64,000 nt of DNA from Cordylochernes scorpioides (taxonomy: Eukaryota > Arthropoda > Arachnida > Pseudoscorpiones > Chernetidae), in contig CP092874.1 of NCBI GenBank assembly GCA_030710605.1, positions 40,000,164-40,064,163 on the forward strand. Direction: 5' to 3'. Positions 54,685-64,000 of the stretch are shown piece after piece. Each line of letters starts with the position of its first letter. Position 1 is the first letter of the stretch. A model generated the notes under the pieces. It did no database searches. It saw only the letters and a list, made by a program, of their open reading frames with translations, and was not told the origin of the DNA. The position numbers and the translations under genes are program-made.

Positions 54685-55059
54685 TGTATATGTATATTTA
54701 TACTTATTTATTTAATAAACATCATGGAATAAAGAAATGAGCTACTCAAGTTATTAATCATATATATAAAATTTCTACATACATATACATATACACCTTG
54801 ATGTTTGCTTATATATATATATATAAATAAACCAAAAGGGCCTCAAATAAAAAAGGAAGGAAGAAAGACAATTAATAATGTGTAAACTGTAAATGTTTTA
54901 TTTGAATCCAAGTATGTATTTTTGCACACAATTATAATATTCACATACATAAAAGATGATGTTGGCCTAAGTAAATTGTCTAATAAAAAAAACTGATCTA
55001 ATCATAGAAAAAAAAAGGAATGTATAATTCTTAACTTCCTATTGATGACTTAAAAAAAT
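54685..55059. other. AT-rich spacer
   Basis: No gene. A (TA)n run lies at about 54810-54830. Confidence 0.6.
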
Positions 55060-55327
55060 CCCCCGCGTGACCAAAGAGATTTTTTTATCTCTTTTACAAA
55101 GTGAATAAAATATATATTTTTTGTAGAATTATTTCGAAAATAAAAATAAAAATTTATCCTTTGGAAATAAAAAAAAAAGGAATTTAAATTAAATAATAAA
55201 AATAAAAAATAGAGACGATTCCTTGAAAAAATTTAAAGTAGAAATTCTTTTAAAATTCTATTGTTATCTTTGAAATATCTAATTTATCTAAAATATATTC
55301 AATTTATTAAATATATTTATTGAATTT

Positions 55328-55358
<31 letters not shown>

Positions 55359-55466
55359 GGTAATCTAAGAATTCTATTGATTTTAACCTTTCACTATATA
55401 TAAGGAAAAGGAATGAAGTATGGTACATATAAACTTATTTAAGGTACACATTTACACTATGTACAC
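55060..55466. repeat. Repeat R, copy 2, left part with intact (TG)n
   Basis: Reverse complement of R copy 1. It carries, uninterrupted, the three sites that are occupied in copy 1: the Helitron A|T site near 55190, the microsatellite (TG)n at about 55331-55361, and the mariner site near 55420-55450. It ends at the hAT insertion, with target duplication ATGTACAC at 55459-55466. Confidence 0.85.
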
Positions 55467-56267
55467 CAGTGTCGGGCAACCGGTGTGCCGTGGCACACTG
55501 GTGTGCCGCGAAGAATTCTAGGTGTGCCGCGAACATTTTTGTAGGTATTTAGAACTTTTGGTTAAATTTAAAAATAATGTTTCAAAAAATATTTTTTAAA
55601 ATTTTTATTAAATTTTAATAATTTTTTTCAAAAATTTTCATATAAAAAATGAAATTAAAAAAAAGCAAATTTCATTTTATATAAAACTTATTTTGGTATT
55701 ATAATTACAACAGTTTGCATAATTTTATATTTCATATAACGTATGTACATAATCTTGACGTACATAACTGGCACGTGCCATTATTAAAAAATAAAAATGC
55801 AAATAGGTACGTACCTATTTAAAATCATAAGTTAAAAAAAACAATCCGCGAAAACAACTTTATTTAATAAAGTTGAATACATACTGCGGGAAAATACCTA
55901 ATTTTTAAAATAATATGACCAAACTTAACCGTCATTTACAATCTTTGTCACAGCTGTTTATTAATAGAGACTCAAAGCTACAAAGCTTAAAAAAAAAATA
56001 AAAAAAAAATTATAAATTTATTTTAAAAATTTATTCGGAGTTTTCGTCAAAGTATTGCTGTAGTAATTCTTCATTTTTTTTTGCATGTTGTAAAACACAC
56101 ACACATTCACACAATAAGTTTTGTACACCGTAAAATCTGTTGGTTAAAAAAGGAAAAAAATATTTTGTTACGAAATTCTCACTCACTTTTAACTCAAGGT
56201 AACTTTATTTAAACATTTTATTATTATATTTGTGTGTTTTTTTTTTCTAAATTCTCTCAAAACTAGA

Positions 56268-56478
56268 TGGAGAGATTTCTAATTAGAGAAGGTGTGTGCC
56301 AGTGATAAACAAAATCAAAACGAAAATAAAGAAGATAAGAAAATAGCAAAATCAACTGGAAATAAGAGGAAATACGTTGAAGATTATCTCAAATATGGAT
56401 TTATACCATCTGTTAATGATCCATCACTGCCGTTTTGCTTAATTTGCCAAAAAACCCTCAGCAACGAAACAATGGTGC
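56268..56478 (+). pseudogene. hAT transposase N-terminus with first half of the BED finger
   Basis: It starts at an ATG with MERFLIREG, then shifts frame around a GTGTG run (about 56292) into the frame carrying KRKYVEDYLKYGFIP and FCLICQ, the CxxC half of a BED zinc finger. The Ty3 insertion follows directly after ETM. BED-hAT transposases of the ZBED5/SCAND3-like type are widespread in animals. The rest of the protein resumes at 60861. Confidence 0.85.
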
Positions 56479-56688
56479 TGTAATGTTCCTTCGATTAAAT
56501 AAATAAATAAATATGATTTATTAAATTAATAAACTAATTTTTATTATATATATTTTTAATGTCAAACGTACACTTTTAAATAGATTCATAACAACAACAA
56601 TAATATTAGTGCTGCCAAATCCAAACAATCAAAATAAATAAATTAATTAAACAGATTATATTATAATATTATTATACGGTATATTACA
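56479..56688 (-). repeat. Ty3 3' LTR
   Basis: 210 bp, TGTAATGTTCC...TATATTACA on the + strand. On the minus strand it is preceded by the polypurine tract AGTCGGGGGAGT (56700-56689). Confidence 0.9.
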
Positions 56689-56700
56689 ACTCCCCCGACT

Positions 56701-59618
56701 TCAAGCGACTTCATCCCTCCTGGGATGTCGATGCAGATAAGGTTGGATATTGGAGATGTGAGCCGTTCTTGGAGTTTTATCATCAGACTCATATTCAACA
56801 TATTTGGGGTGGCCATCCATTTTGGTTACCCTTGTCACTCGATGCGGACCAGATAGCTTCCATTCCTTTCCAACCTTCTGATGTCTTACCAAAATATAAT
56901 CGTCGATATTCATCTCTGGTGGCAGGGCCTTCTTACGACTGTTAAAATAAAACTTTGTTCTTTGTCGGTAGAGGTTTTGCTCAATTTGACTTTTTTCTGT
57001 TTCATAAAGGGGACAGTGAAGATTAAGCTCTTTATCGGCAGGTAAAACAGGGGAAGTTTTTGTAAGTTCGAATAAAGGGGAGCAACCCAGGTAGGAGTTG
57101 TAGGATCTATTATGGTAGCGTACTGCCGCTTCTAAGGCATTTTTCCATCCACCCTTGAAGTGAGGATAGCACGAGAGAAAGGTCTTTATATCTCGTATAG
57201 CTCGTTCCGCTAAACCATTTCCTGCAGGGTGATAAGGAGAAGTAGTTATTAATCGGATGTCTTTGGAGGTTGCCCACCTAGGGAATTCTCCATACACAAA
57301 TGATCTCCCTTGATCGGAGACTATAGTTCTCACTGATTTCAGATCCTCATGTTCGTTGAAATATTTTATTAGAGCACGGCCATGTTGTTTCATTGCCTTT
57401 GCTTGAACTACCCTAGTAGCCTCGTCAATAAGTAGTAAAAATGTTGAATTCTTATCCTTGATGTTAGAAGGAGCCTCGGCGAAATCTACATGTACAGTAT
57501 GGAAAGGTACCCTTGATTGATGGGGCAAACTCATCTTTGAAGGACGGCTCTTATACTTGAACTTGACCCTTTGACAGATAGGACAAGAATATACATATTT
57601 CCTTATGTCATTCTTCATACCAGGCCAAACAAAGCGTTGCTTCATTTTATAATATGTCCTCCAAAACCCCGAATGTCCTCCTGATAAGGGATCATCATGG
57701 TACATAGATAAAATTGAAGTTCGATGTTCGTGAGGGACAAAATATTTCCCGTGATCTTCTAATTTTAAAGGAATACTCTGATGTTTAATAAACAGTACGG
57801 TTTGATCGCTGGAATTTGGTGTTTCTACAGCCAATCTAGACAGCGCGTCGGCATCGCTGAGCTCCCTGCCAGAACGGTGGTTCACTCTCATTTCGAATGA
57901 ACTCAGAAACAGCTGCCACCTCGCAAGTCGATCCCGGAGATGGCCACAGGAAAGTAGCTGTGTCAATGCGCGATGATCCGTGTGGACTACAAAAGACTTG
58001 CCTTCCAAATACCATCTGAAGTGTTTGACAGCCTTCAACACAGCAAGGCATTCTTTTTCGGTGATGGAATAATTTTGTTCAGCCTTGGAAAATGTATATG
58101 AATAATAACTAATCACTCTGAGTTGAAGTGATTTCCTTTTATTCACGTCTCTCTGGTATAGAATAGCCCCTGTTCCATAATATGAAGCATCTGTTGACAT
58201 TTCATAAGGCAATGACTCATCCGGGATTGCCAGTATTGGTTTTGACGTGATGATATCAATAAGTTTTAAATAGGCCTCTTCACATTTATCAGACCACATA
58301 AAACTAGAATCTTTTTTCTTCAGGTTGTCCAACGGTCGTACTATCGTGGCATAGTTTGGTATATAGGCCCGAAAATGACCTGTAAATCCAGTAAAACATT
58401 GTAGTGACTTAAGATTATATGGGCGTTTCATGAGTTTAGCCTTTTCGATTACTTCCTCCTTCATTTGCTTCGAGTTACCGTTGATAATTCTACCTAAAAG
58501 TTCCACCTCAGATACACAAATTTGGCACTTGCCCAAGTTCACTGTCATATTATATTGATTCAGTCTATTGAGAACTTTGTAGGTGAGGGAAGCACATTCT
58601 TCAAGGGTTGGGGCGCCACAACAAATGTCGTCAATGTAAACAACCACTCTGAGTTCCAATAAATCAGCCAACATCTCGCTCATAACCCTTTGAAATCTAG
58701 GAGGTGAATTTTTCCACCCAAACGGTAGTCTCTTAAACTCATAAAGTCCATCAGGTGTTACAAAAGCAGAGAACTTTCTCGTGGCTTTAGTTAGACCGAC
58801 TTGCCAAAACCCATCCTTCAAATCAATTTTTGTAAAGTATCGACAACCCCCAAATTTATTAATGATTGAGTCGATTCTAGGAAAAGGAAAAGGGTCCAAA
58901 AAAGTCTCTTTATTCAACTGTCGATAGTCAATACAGAGCCGGTAGGACGAGTCCGTTTTAGGAACTAGAATACAAGGTGATGCGTACTCAGAAGTAGAAG
59001 GAGTAATAATATCCCCATCTAGCATCTCCTTGATTTTTCCAGCAGTCCATGCTCTCTTGTGATCTGACATAGGGTAAGGTTTACACGCCACGATGTTATT
59101 ATTGGGCTTCAATAGAAAGTCGATCTCGTGCAATGGTAATTCCTTTTTGGAGACATTGCAAAGCTTGGGGAATATAGTGATCAGGTCATCACTGGTAAAA
59201 ATAACTTCTTTTGACCGCAAAGACAAGCACTTAATCTCATCAGTCCCAAAGTTCCATTGAATTCGGAGATCCCTCATGGTAGGCTTTCCTATTAACAGTT
59301 CAAATGGCATCTCCCTCAATATTGTCGCCGTCATCATTCTCTGTTGATCGTCAACCTGAAGTTCCACCTCAATATTCTCAGTAGCTCGGACATGGCTTTC
59401 GTCAATCGTTGTTATCGTGGTCTCTGATGGATAACTTTTCCATTTATATTTGGCCAAAAGGTCTCTTCTCATTAGATTGATAGAAGAACCTGGATCCAAG
59501 AAAGCAACAAGTTTTACACCGTTTATAATAACGGGCAACATAGAATCGGGACTTTTGCAAGACAAAAATAGGATCGATTTTGTCATCGGGATCGAACAAC
59601 CCTCTAAATTTAGTTTTT
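56701..59618 (-). CDS. Ty3 pol polyprotein
   Basis: The open frame has a first Met at 59586 (961 residues from there), but the frame begins earlier, at the frameshift site near 59615. An aspartic protease reads LDPGSS at 30-35, where DTG/DSG is usual. The reverse transcriptase has LPFGWKNSP and YIDD at 317-320. RNase H has STDASYYG and TEKECLAV. The integrase has an HHCC zinc site (HDDPLSGGHSG, CPICQ) and a DDE core (VHVDFAE, VSDQGRSF, AERAIRD). The order is that of Ty3/Gypsy, and style and length fit the Mag clade. No stop interrupts it. It terminates at TGA 56703-56701, immediately before the polypurine tract. Confidence 0.93.
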
Positions 59619-59619
59619 T
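59613..59619 (-). promoter_or_regulatory. -1 ribosomal frameshift heptamer A AAA AAC
   Basis: On the minus strand the gag frame reads CAA AAA AAC TAA. The heptamer A AAA AAC is in the correct register for -1 slippage, and pol is open in exactly that -1 frame. A downstream stimulatory structure was not modelled. Confidence 0.8.
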
Positions 59620-60625
59620 TGAAGAGAAGACACAGAATTATTTTGATTGTTCATTGTCTGTGATGCCTCCTCAATTTGATCAAGTTTGGCAAAATAGGCT
59701 GGCTTCTTGACCACTGTGTTGCCAGTTGTCTGGTAGGGCTTGGGTTCAAAAGGTTTTTTCTCCAAACTGGGACGGATATTTTTCAGCAGCTGAAGAAGAG
59801 TCTCTTTGTTTTCGATTTTCACAGTGGACAACTGATTCTGCATATCTGGGGGTAGCCCATGAATCACTCCAATTATCAATAGCTTTTCACTTAAGCCGGG
59901 CATCCCTAATCGCATTTTCCTTTGTTTTTGGTGGAAGTAATCGATCAGAGAGCCGCCTCGATATCTCCACTTGAACGCCCTATCATATTTGTCTATGGGG
60001 TTATCCCCAAATGAGGATACAAAATCTTCTTTCCATGTTTCCCAGCTAAAGTTGCATTCATCAGCAAGTCTGCTATCGAACCACAATTGTGCAGTTCCCC
60101 CTAGGTAGTTTCTCATACCATATATTTTGGATTAATCTTTTACCCAACCATTATTTGCACAGACATTTTCATATAGGGTTATCCAAGTGGCTGGATCTAA
60201 GTTATTACCGGAGAAATCAGGTGCTTTCTTTTCGACATGTCTTGGTGCATATTCATGCTGGTTTAAACTTAAATTTTGAACTAAAGAATTAACTAGTTTT
60301 TGTTGTTCTGCTACAGTAGTTATCAATTTGCTAAAAGTGTCTTCTGTTAATAGAGATTTTGCATCTAATTCCTCCTCATCCATTACGCAAATTTGTAAAT
60401 CTTCAAATGATCGATTTTTGTATATTTCAATTATTTTTGATGGAACTTTAACAAATCTATTAGAATCCTTTTCTAAATAGTAAGAAGTTAGATTCTTTCC
60501 ACATTTAAACACGAGCTCGTGATAAATGGGCAATTGAAATTCTTCAGGGATAGATTGAACGTTAGCATCAGGGTTAAAGCTATAGCCAATTACCTTTTTA
60601 TTCTTAAAATGCAGGATGATCGATC

Positions 60626-60641
60626 CTGTCGGCTGCGCCAT
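60626..60641 (-). other. Ty3 primer binding site overlapping the gag start
   Basis: Four bases after the 5' LTR the minus strand reads ATGGCGCAGCCGACAGG; TGGCGCAG is the complement of a tRNA-Ser-type 3' end (..CTGCGCCA). The same bases encode the first gag residues M-A-Q-P. Confidence 0.65.
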
Positions 60642-60644
60642 TTT

Positions 60645-60855
60645 TGTAATGTTCCTTCGATTAAATAAATAAATAAATATGATTTATTAAATTAATAAAC
60701 TAATTTTTATTATATATATTTTTAATGTCAAACGTACACTTTTTAAATAGATTCATAACAACAACAATAATATTAGTGCTGCCAAATCCAAACAATCAAA
60801 ATAAATAAATTAATTAAACAGAGTATATTATAATATTATTATACGGTATATTACA
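60645..60855 (-). repeat. Ty3 5' LTR
   Basis: 211 bp, differing from the 3' LTR by an extra T in CACTTTTTAAATAG and by AGAGTATAT versus AGATTATAT. Confidence 0.9.
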
Positions 60856-60860
60856 GGTGC

Positions 60861-62491
60861 CAAGTAAACTACTTCGACATATTGAGACAAATCATCGGGA
60901 GCAGATGAACAATCCAATAAGCTACTTTGAAAATATACGATCAAGTTTTCAAAAGCAATCAAAAAAATTCAAGAAATTTATGACCACCTCAGATGAAGCT
61001 CAAACAGCTAGTTACATGATAGCTCAACTCATCGCTCGAAAGAAGAAAGCTCACGCGGAAGCAGAGGAAATTATCTTGCCTGCTTTAAAAATTGTGGCTG
61101 GATGTATGTTAACGAATGATGCTATGGAGAAGGTTACGAAAATTCCACTATCATCAAAAACTATTGCGAGAAGAATTGAAGATATGTCAGAAGATATTGA
61201 GTTGCAAATAAAACAATCTTTTAATGATTCATCAACAAAATGGGCTATACAGCTTGATGAAACCACAGATATTAGTAATAAAGCTCAATTGCTGGCATTT
61301 TTGAGGTTCGTCGATACAGGAAAATTGTGAATAACTACTTTTTTTGTGAAGAATTAAAACAAAGAACGACTGGTGCGGACATTTTTAAATTAGTTGATGA
61401 AAATGTTATGAAGTATAACTTGAGATGGGAAAATTGTGTTAGCGTCTGTACGGATGGAGCTCCAGCTATGAAAGGTTCAAGAAAGGGATTGATAGCACAT
61501 GTCATAGAAAAAAAAATCCAAATATCAAATTTGTTTTCACTGTATGATTCATAGAGAAATGTTAGTGTCAAAGTCGGTTCCTCCCATCCTTGTCACAACT
61601 CTAGATGAAGTTGTCAAAGTAGTCAATTACATCAAATCAAATGCTCTTCGATCGAGAATTTCTTCAACATTTTGTGAAGCAATGGATTCCGATTATAAAA
61701 ATTTATTGTTTCATACTGAAGTCAGATGGTTGTCGAAAGGCAAAGTTTTAAATCGATTTATTTCAATGAAAAATGAAATAATGGCATTCATTGATAACGA
61801 AGAGATTAATTTTCCTTTCATGATGAGTGATGTTTGGTGGTTACGAGTTTCATTTTTGGGTGATATTTTCGACAAATTAAACAGCCTTAATTTAAATTTG
61901 CAAGGTGCTCAGGAGAACATTATCACTATCTCCACCAAGTTGAAAGCGTTTAAGGAAAAACTCAGTTTATGGAATTTAAACATTGCTAAAGAAAACTTTG
62001 CATCTTTTCCGATGGTTCAAGAGAATCCATCAAAATCTATTATCAAAAAAGAAGTCGAAGAAACTTTGACATTACTATCCGCTTCTTTTGATAAATATTT
62101 TCCTTACTTGGACGTTGAAAAGATGGAATGGGTAGTTAACCCATTTATGCACTGTGAAATTCAACATCTGGAAGAAGAAATGCAAGAAAACTTAATTGAT
62201 TTAAAAAACGATTTAGTTTTTAAAAGACTATTCACTGAAAAGGAGCTATCTGAGTTTTGGTTGTGCTTAAACTCCAAATTTCCTAAACTTAGTAATGCGG
62301 CCATCGAATCATTGTTGCCATTTGGAAGTTCCTACCTGTGTGAGCAAGGTTTTTCAACACTCACAGAAATGAAGTCTAAGAAGCGCGAAAGACTTCAAAT
62401 GATAGATGAGGAGATGCGCGTTTGTATTTCACAAGTAGATCCCCGTATTGATTTGATATGCTCTCAAAAACAATCGCAATGCTCGCATTGA
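60861..62491 (+). pseudogene. hAT transposase, remainder (RNase H-like core and dimerisation domain)
   Basis: It resumes the BED finger (LLRHIETNH, the histidine half) directly after the Ty3 target duplication. It then continues with IQLDETTDIS (catalytic region), a 1-bp shift at about 61325, CTDGAPAMKG (second catalytic Asp), and further shifts in the A-run at about 61512 and near 61545. The last frame (61544-62491) is open for 315 codons with HTEVRWLSKGKVLNRF and the C-terminal hAT dimerisation motif FGSSYLCEQGFSTL. At least three frame breaks plus the Ty3 insertion make it inactive. It is most like ZBED5/FAM200-type transposases. Confidence 0.9.
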
Positions 62492-62671
62492 TTATGTTAA
62501 TTTAATATTGAAAATTAATAAAATGTGATATATATGTTTAAATTTTTACTAGTATTTATTGTTGTATTTTAATTACCTACGAGGAAATTTATAGTGAGAA
62601 CCACAGGTGCGCCGCGAAAAAAAGAAATTAAGCTTAGTGCGCCGCAACTCGAAAAAGGTTGCCCGACACTG

Positions 62672-62826
62672 ATGTACACCATTACTGCTGTGGGCCTCGG
62701 AGTACAGAAAGCTCAAAACTCGTCCAGGTCCTCCATCTGGACAACAAAGACTTTGGCAAGGCACTGTAAATATATGATATAGGATGTTTACATAATTGTT
62801 GGGTTCGTTTGGTAAAAGATGGCCCA
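62672..62826. repeat. Repeat R, copy 2, right part
   Basis: Starts with the second ATGTACAC and continues as the reverse complement of 35837-36010, ending near GATGGCCCAAC. Confidence 0.85.
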
Positions 62827-63339
62827 ACATAACTAAATATATATTCACTAGGGCAGATAAGCACTCAGGTCACTCTGCTAGTATTATATATATATTTCAA
62901 TTTTGGAATATATTTCTCTGCATTTTTACCATCATTTTTATATTTTGATTTTTTTCACTATTTGTAATTAATATCTTTGGGCTTTATTTCTTTTTAATTA
63001 CATTTCTTGAAAAAAAAAAGATACTTAGGCCAGTAAATCTTTTTATTACCAGAGTTTAGAAAAATAATTTTAGATTAAAAATGAAATGTTTAAACGGTTA
63101 TATTTTCACACACACACACATGTGAAAAAATTTCAAATATCAATTAATATTACTATCAAATATAAAATACATCAAATACAAATATCAATTAATATTACTG
63201 AGGTATTAAAAAGATTTATTGGCCGAAGTTTCTTTATTTTCAAGAAATATGATGGCCGGCCAGGCAGGCTATATCTTTATAATTACAGTTATTTGCATTT
63301 TATAAATAATGGATCCCCTGCACTTGTTTCCTGTGATGA
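62827..63339. other. AT-rich spacer
   Basis: Holds a short (CA)n at about 63107-63120 and a near-duplicated AATATCAATTAATATTACT segment (about 63136 and 63182). No gene recognised. Confidence 0.5.
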
Positions 63340-63830
63340 TCCTAAACGCTGAGGAAGGCAATTACAGGGCTCTTAAAAACAGCGGCAGACCATTCTATAC
63401 AAAACGACCTTACAAGAATGGATAAATCTAAGTTATACTCTCACTACAAAGACATTCACATATCTTTCATGACGGAGGGATACCTTTTAGAGGATTTTCC
63501 TTCCCCCCCCCCCTGGATGTAAGACTACTACTACACAAGTTAGAATACTTTCAAGTTTTTTAGAGAAAACCACACCAAGATGCTCTGCGGTGAGGATCCA
63601 ATTTGTACCTTCTGTAATTCAAAACTAAAAAACGAAATCACTCACTATATTTTGGATTGCTCTGCTCTGAAAGAAGAATGAAGAACCCTTATGCTCAAAA
63701 CTGGGCAACTCTGTGCTTCACTTCCATCAATAATTGACAATATGACCTAGAATAAGTATATTGCTACAGCGTTTTATGGTTTCCACAAGTCCATATCTCA
63801 GAAGAAGGCCAAGTGACACTCACTCCTCAC
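63340..63830 (+). pseudogene. LINE ORF2 C-terminal relic
   Basis: Frames interrupted by stops and a C-tract read HKLEYFQVF, GEDPICTFCNSKLKNEITHY, ILDCSALKEE and ATAFYGFHKSISQKKAK. The CTFCNS...HYILDC spacing is the CxxC-HxxxxC knuckle that ends many LINE ORF2 proteins. The 3' untranslated region continues through T/C-rich sequence to the end of the window. Confidence 0.55.
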
Positions 63831-64000
63831 TTTCTTACTGCTACTCTTTTTGTGTTGTTTTTCTTGCTTCCCTCTTTCGTTCTTGTTTTTTTTCTTTTTT
63901 TCTTTTTCTTCTGAATATATCGTTATTTCCTTTGTCTCACTGCTTTGTTCTTATGCATACCTCTGGTGAATCCTGTATAGGGTCAGTGACTCTAAATAAA

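Larger units (their letters stand above)
59610..60641 (-). pseudogene. Ty3 gag with one in-frame stop
   Basis: The gag starts at ATG 60641 with MAQPTGSIILHF, and the start overlaps the primer site. The capsid region holds NLDPATWITLYENVC, then NYLGGTAQLWFDS, FSWETWKEDF, YFHQKQRKMRLGMPGLSEK and a C-terminal linker without a clear zinc knuckle. One TAA (about 60132-60134) interrupts the otherwise continuous frame. Gag ends SLQKN then TAA at 59612-59610. With a readable pol and this single lesion the copy may be only just inactive. Confidence 0.88.
56479..60855 (-). mobile_element. Ty3/Gypsy (Mag-like) retrotransposon
   Basis: This 4.4-kb element reads on the minus strand. LTRs of 210 and 211 bp (56479-56688 and 60645-60855) differ at about two positions. 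Target duplication GGTGC flanks it (56474-56478 and 60856-60860). Gag and pol overlap through a -1 slippery site, and gag contains one in-frame stop. It sits inside the hAT BED finger, so it is younger than the hAT. Confidence 0.93.
55467..62671 (+). mobile_element. hAT transposon (BED-finger type), split by a Ty3 element
   Basis: Terminal inverted repeats CAGTGTCGGGCAACC (55467) and its complement GGTTGCCCGACACTG (ending 62671) are flanked by a perfect 8-bp target duplication ATGTACAC, the hAT hallmark. Without the inserted Ty3 element the hAT is about 2.8 kb. Subterminal GTGCCGCG/GCGCCGCG repeats occur at both ends. The transposase is broken. Confidence 0.93.

Noticed and set aside
1..64000. 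Bacterial contamination or prokaryotic systems
   Set aside because: Introns with GT-AG sites, PTK7 and AP2S1, and eukaryotic transposons throughout; no operon-like gene layout.

Overview
This is a eukaryotic nuclear window, almost certainly from an arthropod. It is AT-rich, intron-bearing and dominated by transposable elements of many ages. The element mix (Mag-like Ty3, Copia, mariner, BED-finger hAT, Tx1-like LINEs, LINEs with an RNase H tail, Helitrons, pogo-like MITEs) would fit a chelicerate or hemipteran genome, but I cannot name the species from sequence alone.

Two host genes are recognisable. On the + strand, three exons (2713-2892, 6519-6778, 7332-7898) encode the juxtamembrane and pseudokinase end of PTK7 (off-track/CCK4); the upstream ectodomain exons lie outside the window. 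On the - strand, three exons (21706-21557, 18668-18495, 16634-16533) encode codons 2-142 of AP2S1, the sigma subunit of the AP-2 clathrin adaptor. Only its ATG-bearing first exon was not found. The two genes converge, and their introns and flanks (1-24300) hold MITEs, Helitron pieces, LINE 3' tails, SINE-like repeats and three striking near-perfect palindromes.

From 24300 to 35800 I see no host gene. The region holds a broken Ty3-type gag on the - strand (25474-26731), a degenerate GC-rich Tx1-like LINE on the - strand (32290-34765), unassigned repeats and a tRNA-like relic.

The right half is a nest of transposons. One ancestral repeat, called R here, occurs in two opposite-facing copies. 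Copy 1 (35837-43650) is interrupted by a mariner, a 5.2-kb GC-rich Tx1-like LINE sitting exactly in a (CA)n tract, and a Helitron. Copy 2 (55060-62826) is interrupted by a BED-finger hAT (8-bp TSD), which is itself split by a Mag-like Ty3 element (5-bp TSD). Each copy therefore supplies the empty site for the other's insertions, so boundaries can be read directly. Between them lie an apparently intact Copia element with LTRs that look identical (44841-49257), and a 5-kb LTR element with very similar ~850-bp LTRs but an almost gene-less interior (49682-54684).

The most interesting signals are the microsatellite-resident LINE with its empty site, the Ty3 frameshift heptamer and primer site overlapping the gag start, the Copia half-tRNA primer site with coding sequence running into the LTR, the young LTR element with a decayed interior, and a dispersed repeat carrying a hammerhead-ribozyme-like CTGATGA/stem/GAAA core.
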